Below the pieces are notes generated by a model that saw nothing but the letters and a program-made list of their open reading frames with translations, ran no database searches and was not told the DNA's origin. Made by a program: the position numbers and the translations under genes. This document shows, in pieces, positions 58,216-64,000 of a stretch of 64,000 bases of DNA. The DNA is from Nymphalis io (Eukaryota; Arthropoda; Insecta; Lepidoptera; Nymphalidae). The stretch is taken from positions 1,302,001 through 1,366,000 of the forward strand of contig NC_065898.1 of the NCBI RefSeq assembly GCF_905147045.1, in the 5' to 3' direction. Numbering within the stretch: the stretch's first letter is position 1; each line of letters opens with the position of its first letter.

Positions 58216-58830
58216 TCTTATAATAATAGTATAGTTACATCCTGTTAATGTCCCACTGCTGGGCTAAGACCTGCTCTCCCTTTTGAGGAGAAGGTTTGGA
58301 GCTTATTCCACCACGCTGCTCCAATGCGGGTTGGTAGAATACACATGTGGCAGAATTTCAATGAAATTAGACACATGCAGGTTTCCTCACGATGTTTTCC
58401 TTCACCGTCAAGCACAAGATGACTTATAAACACAAATTAAGCACATTTTTTTTTATATAGAATAGGAAGGTGGACGAGCATATGGGCCACCTGATGGTAA
58501 GTGGTCACCAAACGCCCTTAGACATTGGCATTGTAAGAAATGTCAACCATCGCTTATAGCCAATGCGCCACCAACCTTGGGAACTAAGATTTTATGTCCC
58601 TTGTGCCTGTAATTACACTGGCTCACTCACCCTTCAAACCGGAACACAACAATATCAAGTATTGCTGTTTTGCGGTAAAATATCTGATGAGTGGGTGGTA
58701 CCTACCCAGACGAGCTTGCACAAAGCCCTACCACCACATGAAAATTCAGTGGTGCTTGCCCGGGTTTGAACCCACTATCATCGGTTAAGATTTACGCCTT
58801 CTAACCACTAGGCCATCTCGGCTTCTTATA
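58216..58830 (-). mobile_element. SINE-A with nested Repeat-B; target-site duplication TCTTATA
   Basis: The SINE-A copy spans 58232-58446 and 58740-58823. TCTTATA at 58216-58222 and 58824-58830 is its likely target-site duplication. The split falls between TTAAGCACAT and GAAAATTCAG. Confidence 0.92.
58447..58734 (-). mobile_element. Repeat-B nested in SINE-A, 5-bp duplication CACAT
   Basis: The inserted unit is 288 bp, from the T run to CCCTACCACC. CACAT occurs at 58442-58446 and 58735-58739. This copy defines both ends of Repeat-B. Confidence 0.95.
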
Positions 58831-58990
58831 CTTTTTCTCTTATATTTATCTTATAATTAATATACTATATTTTACAATGTAATGAATTCTATAGTACAAT
58901 ATTGTATACAATTTAATGTGACTTGAATATAATATTTTTAATTTTCCTTTAAATTTCTGTACTGACAACATTTCTCAAGTATAATATGTA

Positions 58991-59305
58991 TAATATCATG
59001 TGCTTACCCATTCCGGTCACGCAGCCATTGTCAACGGAGGCTATCCAACAGCGCAGGAGATTTTAATAGTGCACAAGTGTGTGCGCAGCCACAGATGTGG
59101 TTTCCATTCACACTATCCTTATTTAAGGGGAATGCTGCTATGAATATAATGAAGTAAATGATAGAAGTTTAGGCGCAGAGCGAATTTTTTTACGTGGTTT
59201 CCGAGGAACGGAAGACTAAATACTGCCCTTCTAAACCGAGAATTTCGTGACAAAACCTGATCATTTTTTATTTGCATCGTCCGGGATTTTACTTTTAAGA
59301 TCTGC
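58991..59305 (-). repeat. SINE-D, diverged
   Basis: CCCATTCCGGTCACGCAGCC, CCAACAGCGCAGGAG, GTGCACAAGTGTGTGCGC and TTTTTATTTGCATCGTCCGG in family complement order. Confidence 0.65.
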
Positions 59306-59805
59306 TTTATAAGCTATACGGCATATAACATATAAGGCAGTGAACATTGAAATGTTCATGTCTACTGGATATATACGACTTCCGACTTCCAAATATACGA
59401 CGAGTAATTCTATTTTAGCGTTCATGATATTATGCCTTTTTTGGGTAAGAAACAGCCCATTGGTAAGATGTCACCTCTGTCCAGAAACTGACACCGCAAG
59501 AATCTTACAAACAACGTAATAAAATTACAATAACCGCATATTTAAATTTCTAAACAATAACGATCATACTTAATTTTAAATATACGTATTTTTCCTTACA
59601 TCAACAATATCACGTGTACCAACGTGAGGAAAAAAACGTGGAATAAAGTGTGTACTAATCATACAAGAACTCGTATTATTGCATTTTATGTATATTTCTT
59701 TTACGATGCATTTAAAGATTTTTAATCGCTTTGTTTTTGAGCTATTTTAATTAAAAATCTATCACTATGGAACTGCTGTACAAATTGTAAAAATTCTCCT
59801 ATCAA
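59306..59805. other. AT-rich, nothing recognised
   Basis: ACACGTGAGG-like ACGTG motifs near 59612-59640 only. No gene. Confidence 0.5.
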
Positions 59806-59920
59806 AATCAAAATCCCTTATTCAAGATAAGCATTCAAGCATTACACTTATCGAATCAATAGATTGTGAAATTACGAACTACCACCGGATCGGAAACACA
59901 CTGACATAATAAGAACCAGA
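59806..59920 (-). repeat. LINE 3' tail, family G
   Basis: AAAATCAAAATCCCTTATTC, CTACCACCGGATCGGAAAC and ATAATAAGAACCAG, abutting the next repeat. Confidence 0.55.
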
Positions 59921-59929
59921 GAGTGAGTG

Positions 59930-60094
59930 AGTCAGTGTAATTACAGGCACAAGGGACATAACATCTTAGTTCCCAAGGTTGGTGGCGCATTGGTGATGTA
60001 AGCGATGGTTAACATTTCTTACGATGCCAATGTCTATGGGCGTTGGTGACCACTTACCATCAGGTGGCCCATATGCTTTCTATTTTATAAAAAG
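59930..60094 (+). mobile_element. Repeat-B 3' part
   Basis: GAGTGAGTGAGTCAGTGTAA to TCTATTTTATAAAAAG. The 5' 110 bp are absent. Confidence 0.88.
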
Positions 60095-60305
60095 AGAAGT
60101 TCCACCGAGCCATAAGCACAAAAGAGGTCGCGGATACGGATACGTAACGTTCCTTGAGTCTACGATTTATATCGAAACAAATTTTTTTCGCAATAGATGC
60201 TTCCTGCGAAAAAAAAACAATCGTTCATTTCAAAATAGTGTATTACATAACCCTGTACCGTATACTGAATCGATATACAATACGTACAGAAAGATACTAC
60301 TATAC

Positions 60306-60459
60306 TAACCTTAGGAACTAAGATGCTATGTCTCCTGTGCCTGTAATTACACTGGCTCACTCACCATTTCTTACCGGAACACAACAATACTAAGTACTGC
60401 TGTTTTGCGGTAGAATATTTCATGAGTACCTACCAAGACGAGCTTGTCCTACCACCAGT
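60306..60459 (-). mobile_element. Repeat-B 5' half
   Basis: TAACCTTAGGAACTAAGATGC to GACGAGCTTGTCCTACCACC. Opposite orientation to the preceding fragment. Confidence 0.85.
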
Positions 60460-60478
60460 AAAAGTCCTTAGAGGGTGA

Positions 60479-60524
60479 AAAGCAGTTTCGAACATATATA
60501 TATATATATGTTCGAAACTGCTTT
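60479..60524. repeat. 46-bp perfect palindrome
   Basis: Left arm AAAGCAGTTTCGAACATA, central (AT)n, right arm TATGTTCGAAACTGCTTT. No mismatch and no spacer. Confidence 0.95.
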
Positions 60525-61224
60525 ATTGAAATTAGAAACAAAACCATTCTTGACTCATATAATTAGTTAAACAATAGTTATTTTGATCGAGATTAAAGTT
60601 TTATTATTTATATTCAATTTTATATAGCATGTTTGTTTTTGAATCCAATTTGTTTTTAGTACAAGTAAAAAAGGAAAATGTTCTGTGTGAAAGAGAAAGT
60701 GTATATTAAGTATAATATTTTTTTTCACTTTTATCAATATATCAACTCGTATATAATCCATTGTCGTTCTATTCCTTCACTGGCAACACTCGTCGAAATA
60801 TTTATACCAAAAAATTAAATACTAATCTTCATCATAATATTTCCCAACTTATGCCATAATCACATAAATCAACCCTAGCAATATCGCAAACCACTTGTCA
60901 CCTCTGTTCAGTCAAAAAAACGTAGCTATTAGTTCAGATGTTTGGTCACGTGACCGTACAGAGGATCGACTAAAATCTTCTACGTAAGTTCTACAAGTAT
61001 AAACTTTAATCATAAATCATGGCTGCGTCTTATGAAAGTGTTTTTCCAAGCTTGACTTATTGAGATGTAGTGTTTGGTTTATTGAGTATATTTACTTTGA
61101 AGATTCTTATGGAAAAGTTTCATATTATTTTAGAAGAATACTTCACTCCAAGATTGTTCAATTGTTTGAAACATAATGTTTGCATCTGCTTAATTTGTGT
61201 TTACAAGTCGACCTGCATGTGGCC
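60525..61224. other. AT-rich, nothing recognised
   Basis: GGTCACGTGACC at 60944-60955 is a perfect 12-bp palindrome with a CACGTG core. No gene. Confidence 0.5.
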
Positions 61225-61445
61225 GACAAGAATGTACTACATGCGCATTATAGGGCTTGATCCTTCTATAGGTGGCAGCCTCGCTAGTCCTATTTCAGGC
61301 AGCCCTGGGAAGCAGATGATAGCGGGGATGAGCTCGCGATACAGTACGTAGTAACGAGAAGTACAGAGCTTCGAGATGGAGCACGCCGCATGAGAAGCCA
61401 CGGGCGGAGGACGACTCGGCATTAGGCAGCGAATAGCGGATGTGG
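61225..61445. other. GC-richer block of unknown identity
   Basis: The minus strand is open across 61422-61237 and reads CTSRYYVLYRELIPAII, then GLPEIGLARLPPIEGSS ending at TAG. It is less random than neighbouring frames and might be a decayed exon or transposase fragment. The plus strand is also open for 90 codons. No family recognised. Confidence 0.3.
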
Positions 61446-61547
61446 TCCCTATAAATTTAATATGATCCTGTAATATGACAATTCAAAAGAGCTTGTACAA
61501 TTCTACTTGAATTAAGTTCACTTAGAAATATAGAATAGAATTTTGTT

Positions 61548-61622
61548 TACACAAGGGACATAACTTCTTAGTTCCTAAAGTTGGTGGCGCATTTGCGATG
61601 TTAGCGATGGTTAACATTTCTT
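61548..61622 (+). repeat. Repeat-B fragment cut by the R1-clade insertion
   Basis: ACACAAGGGACATAACTTC, GTTGGTGGCGCATTTGCG and TTAACATTTCTT. The consensus continues ACAATGCC, but here GC-rich retrotransposon sequence begins. Confidence 0.88.
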
Positions 61623-61725
61623 GGGGTGCATGTCAGTCACCTCCACGTGGTGCACCCTGGGCAACGGGGTCGACAAGTAATCCGATGTTTTCTCGGAGTG
61701 CCTGTCGACCGCGGCTGAGACTGAC
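61623..61725 (+). ncRNA. HDV-like self-cleaving ribozyme at the 5' end of the retrotransposon
   Basis: Every helix of the HDV-like nested double pseudoknot can be drawn from the sequence. P1 pairs 61623-61629 (GGGGTGC) with 61652-61658 (GCACCCT), including the characteristic G-U wobble at the cleavage-site pair. P2 pairs 61632-61638 (GTCAGTC) with 61719-61725 (GACTGAC), 7 of 7. P3 pairs 61639-61641 with 61649-61651, with loop L3 TCCACGT whose CC can pair with GG 61659-61660 as P1.1. The GGGCAAC after P1 (61659-61665) matches the HDV-type junction. P4 pairs 61668-61675 with 61703-61710, 8 of 8, topped by a TCCGA/TCGGA stem. J4/2 ends in CTGA, putting the candidate catalytic cytosine at 61715. 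Cleavage is predicted between 61622 and 61623, exactly at the element boundary. Such ribozymes are established at the 5' ends of R2 and several other non-LTR families, where they trim cotranscripts. Activity here is inferred. Confidence 0.87.
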
Positions 61726-62340
61726 GCGACGGTAATGCCACGGGCCGTTCCTGGTACTTTTCTGTTCAGCAGACTGGACTGTACGAGCGGCTTTGTGGCA
61801 AATTGAAGGTGGAAGGAAGAAGCTCTCTGCTTTCTTTCTTTGTTTTGTTTTGTTCTTCTTCCGTTTTGTTTCGTTTCGTTTTCTTTTCTTCTGTCTCATT
61901 TTTATAAATTTTGTTTTGTTTTATTTTCTTGTTTTATTTACTTTACTTCTTTCATTTATTTATTTATTGGAGGTTACTCCCAATGGTGGAGTCAGTCGAG
62001 TTAGAGTTGGTCTCCGGGGTCTTTTTGGGCTGCCGGAGAAAGGAGGTGGGAGAGGCGGGTTCGCCCAGTGTCGGTATCGATGCTGGGTGGACAGACTAAA
62101 AGGTCACCGCCTCTCAAACTCGTTTCCCCATCCGGGTGTTGTGGACATGTCTCGCAGCCCGTGGTGGGACCGAGGGCCTTGCCTTAACCGGCTGGACCAA
62201 GAGGAGACAACCTCAATAAAAAACATTAGTTTGTAGATCCCGTGATACCACCCGACCTCACGGTGTATATAGGGTTACCAAGGTACAGGGGGCACTGCCT
62301 TGGTGGACTTTTTATTTCCCCCATACTCGTGGGATTATAC
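61726..62340 (+). promoter_or_regulatory. 5' UTR of the R1-clade element
   Basis: This leader separates the ribozyme from the ORF1 start. It has a pyrimidine/T-rich tract at about 61828-61975 (CTTT- and TTTTGTTT-type runs), then a GC-rich segment to 62235. The last part (62240-62340) contains short direct motifs such as GGTTACCAAGG and TGCCTTGGTGG. Several short ATG frames occur, including one of 147 codons starting at 61793, but they have no Gag-like features and read as Phe/Leu runs. The frame of ORF1 is closed by TAG at 62227-62229, which sets the upstream limit of the coding region. Internal promoters or IRES-like activity are possible in such leaders but are not visible as a motif. Confidence 0.75.
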
Positions 62341-64000
62341 ATGAATAAACAAAACAAAACATTTAAAAACAACGGACTCGGCGATCATATGGACAAAGAT
62401 AACATGGCGGTGGAGGCGGGCGCCCCAATAGCGCGCGCCGAAACCAAAGACACTCTCGTGTCCAAAAAACTGGTGGTCCGACTGGAACGACTCTCAGAGT
62501 CCGACTCGTCGGCCACCAGCATGGTGATGGTCTCTTCGAGAGACCCCGCCTGTCGTCGGCGGAAGGGCGAGAAGCGGCCCCGTCCTGGGCCGGAGAGCTA
62601 CTCCGGCTCCGAGAGCGACGCGGGTATGAGCGAAGGCGGCTTCTCGGGGTCAGGCATCAGCAAATGGCTGAAGCCCTCCCCCAAAAGGGGGCGTGGTCGA
62701 CCGCCCACGACGGGCGAATACGTCGGCCTCGGGCGCTCCCGCGAGGAGCTAAAAGCCGCTAAGGCAAAGGAGCGGCGGTACGAGGCGGAGGACGCACTGG
62801 CCGCGTACAGTGCGGCGGCCAAGGTGGCCACTGAAGAAAGGGCGGCCCGAGCAGAGAAACGCCAACCCGGCGCGACCGTGGACGTGCCGCAGACGTCTGC
62901 CGCGCTGGACGCGGCGGTGAAGGAGGCGCTCGACGTCGTTCTGCAGGTTGCCGACAGGTCGGGCAACCTGAAGGGCACGTTCGTTCGGGCCCTGAAGTCC
63001 GCCGCCGTCACCATTAAAGGTGCGGTGGCGGATCTAAGGGCCCTCACGGTGACGGAGGAGGTGGCGCGGCTGGAGGCGGCTAACACGCGACTCTCCGGCC
63101 AACTGGCTGAGCTGCGCCGGGAAGTCGCCGAAATGCGCCAGCGGCCGGTAGCGGCAACGGAGGCGAACCTCCAAAACGTCATGGAGGAGGCGCTGCGCGC
63201 GAACCGCGAGCAGTTCAGCACGATGCTGAACGCTCGCCTCGAGGGCCTCGAGGGCCGCCTCCTTCCGGAGCCTCGGCTGCGGCCTCCACTCGCCGCTGAC
63301 CGCCGTAGGGTAGCGCAGGCAGCGGCCGTAGCCGCGGCGGGAAAGGAGGCTCCAGCCGCCTCCCACGCAACTGAGGGCGTCGAGGCCAGCGCCGCCAAGC
63401 CTGCTGCTGTCAGGCCGAAGCGGCCTAAGAGAAGTATGGCTGCCCAAGAGGCGGCAGCCAGGAGGGTGGCTCCTCAGTCGTCAGCGGAGCCGGCCGCCAC
63501 TCCGGCCACGTGGAGCGCCGTGGTCGCTAGGAACAGGCCAAAGAAGGCAGAGAAGCCGGGCGCCAAGCCAGCGGCGGCGAAGCCGACTTCTTCCGGGGCC
63601 ACCAAAAAGGTCCCGGTTACGAGGAAACTCCGCCCCCCTCGCACCGCAGCGATAACGCTGACGCTGAAGCCCGGTGCTGAGGAAAAGGGGTGGAGCTACG
63701 AGAAGGCTCTGGCCCTGGCCAAAAGCCGGATCAGCCTCCGGGAGGTCGGCTTGACGGCGGTACGGTTCCGGACCGCGGCGACGGGAGCGCGGATGCTCGA
63801 GGTGCCGCCGGGCACCAACGAGGCCGAGAAGGCGGCGGATGCCCTGGCGGAAAAGCTCCGCGAGGCCCTCAGCCCGGAGATCGTCCAGATCCATCGACCC
63901 ACAAAGTGTGTCGAACTAAGGGTACTAGACCTGGACGACTCCGTGACGGTGGCGGAAGCCGTGGCGGCGGTCGCTGAACAAGGCGGCTGCCCTACCGGGG
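62341..64000 (+). CDS. ORF1 / Gag-like protein of R1-clade retrotransposon (C-terminus outside window)
   Basis: Open from ATG to the window edge, 553 complete codons with no stop. In R1-clade elements ORF1 protein binds element RNA and forms the particle used for nuclear import and integration. Seen in order: a Ser/Asp-rich N-terminus; a basic patch at about residue 111 (KPSPKRGRGRPP); an Ala/Lys/Glu helix at about 128-185; a coiled coil at about 238-268 (EVARLEAANTRLSGQLAEL); an Ala/Pro/Lys linker at about 325-430; then from about 432 a block starting PPRTAAITLTLKPGAEEKG and including RFRTAATGARMLEVP (about 475) and RPTKCVELRVLDLDDSVT (about 519). In related Gag proteins that block precedes CCHC zinc knuckles, which should begin just beyond 64000. 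The start is the first ATG after an in-frame stop at 62227. Third codon positions are strongly G/C, unlike anything else here. Large open frames on the opposite strand are shadows of this bias. Confidence 0.9.
   Translation, partial: MNKQNKTFKNNGLGDHMDKDNMAVEAGAPIARAETKDTLVSKKLVVRLERLSESDSSATSMVMVSSRDPACRRRKGEKRPRPGPESYSGSESDAGMSEGGFSGSGISKWLKPSPKRGRGRPPTTGEYVGLGRSREELKAAKAKERRYEAEDALAAYSAAAKVATEERAARAEKRQPGATVDVPQTSAALDAAVKEALDVVLQVADRSGNLKGTFVRALKSAAVTIKGAVADLRALTVTEEVARLEAANTRLSGQLAELRREVAEMRQRPVAATEANLQNVMEEALRANREQFSTMLNARLEGLEGRLLPEPRLRPPLAADRRRVAQAAAVAAAGKEAPAASHATEGVEASAAKPAAVRPKRPKRSMAAQEAAARRVAPQSSAEPAATPATWSAVVARNRPKKAEKPGAKPAAAKPTSSGATKKVPVTRKLRPPRTAAITLTLKPGAEEKGWSYEKALALAKSRISLREVGLTAVRFRTAATGARMLEVPPGTNEAEKAADALAEKLREALSPEIVQIHRPTKCVELRVLDLDDSVTVAEAVAAVAEQGGCPTG

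Larger units (their letters stand above)
61623..64000 (+). mobile_element. R1-clade non-LTR retrotransposon, intact 5' half (continues past window)
   Basis: Composition changes sharply at 61623 from AT-rich flank to GC-rich sequence. From here the order is a 103-nt HDV-like ribozyme, a leader of about 615 nt, and an uninterrupted ORF1. This is the expected order for the 5' half of a non-LTR (LINE) retrotransposon. The Gag-type C-terminal block places it in or near the R1 clade. The left junction is clean: Repeat-B sequence (61548-61622) stops after AACATTTCTT and the element starts with GGGG. The 5' end is therefore complete rather than truncated, which is unusual for LINE copies and suggests a young insertion. 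ORF2 (endonuclease and reverse transcriptase), the 3' UTR and the target-site duplication lie outside, so activity cannot be judged. No TTAGG telomeric repeats or rDNA flank it, so it is not in a typical TRAS/SART or R1/R2 target. Confidence 0.9.

Noticed and set aside
58681..58735. Hammerhead-ribozyme-like CTGATGAG plus hairpin in antisense Repeat-B
   Set aside because: After stem II the required GAAA is absent (GACGAG instead), and no matching stem III with a cleavage triplet was found.
61450..61622. Telomeric TTAGG or rDNA flank expected for TRAS/SART or R1/R2 elements
   Set aside because: No TTAGG array and no rRNA sequence in the flank; the target is a dispersed repeat.
61793..62236. 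147-codon plus-strand frame with a Phe-rich stretch, resembling a membrane protein
   Set aside because: It is the T-rich tract of the retrotransposon leader read in frame. No family features, and it lies between the ribozyme and ORF1.
62598..63398. 266-codon minus-strand open frame
   Set aside because: Antisense of the Gag ORF. Its Ala/Ser/Arg-rich text results from strong G/C third-position bias on the plus strand, and the plus frame has recognisable Gag features.

Overview
The window looks like nuclear DNA from a lepidopteran, probably a butterfly. It is very AT-rich, has no long conserved open frame over the first 61.6 kb, and is packed with short interspersed repeats of the kind common in butterfly genomes. 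These include three tRNA-headed SINE families, a fourth short retroposon-like family, foldback MITEs, and fragments resembling Helitrons and LINE 3' ends. Nothing prokaryotic, organellar or viral was seen. No protein-coding exon of a host gene can be supported, so most of the window is intergenic or lies within a large intron. The species call is inference from repeat content, not from a marker gene.

Repeat names used below are local labels. SINE-A (about 300 bp) has a tRNA-like head with an A box (TGGCCCAGTGG) and a B box (GGTTCAAACCC-like), and ends near CACAGGCTGTTAC. Repeat-B (about 290 bp) starts GGTGGTAGGGCTTTGTGCAA and ends CTATTCTATAAAAAA; it has no convincing tRNA head. SINE-C (about 270 bp) has a tRNA-like head and an (ATT)n tail. 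SINE-D (about 380 bp) has the head TTGGTCTAGTGGC, the B box GGGTTCAATTCCC and an (ATT)n tail. MITE-E (about 160-195 bp) has terminal inverted repeats CTATTCTGTAAGAAC. Family F is Helitron-like. G, H and I are LINE 3' tails. J is a smaller unnamed repeat. Plus strand means the family's sense orientation reads left to right.

Layout: 1-5.3 kb holds decayed SINEs, a GC-rich island at 1.04-1.48 kb and LINE tails. From 5.3 to 44 kb there is AT-rich DNA with scattered SINEs, six MITE-E copies in the window as a whole (two of them adjacent at 41.3-41.7 kb), a decayed LINE ORF2 C-terminus at 18.8 kb and AT palindromes. At about 44.2-44.4 kb a CpG-rich block on the minus strand resembles a promoter plus a non-coding first exon. 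From 44.5 to 61.6 kb there is a dense SINE field with two nested insertions: B inside A at 58.4 kb and B inside B at 51.1 kb.

The outstanding feature is the right end, 61,623-64,000. The composition switches abruptly to GC-rich at the exact 5' end of an R1-clade non-LTR retrotransposon that has landed inside a Repeat-B copy. Its first 103 nt fold into the nested double pseudoknot of an HDV-like self-cleaving ribozyme. A roughly 615-nt 5' UTR follows, then an uninterrupted ORF1 (Gag) that runs off the window. The ribozyme, leader and ORF1 together describe a full-length 5' half of a possibly young element: the ribozyme would release the element RNA from an upstream cotranscript, and ORF1 would package that RNA.
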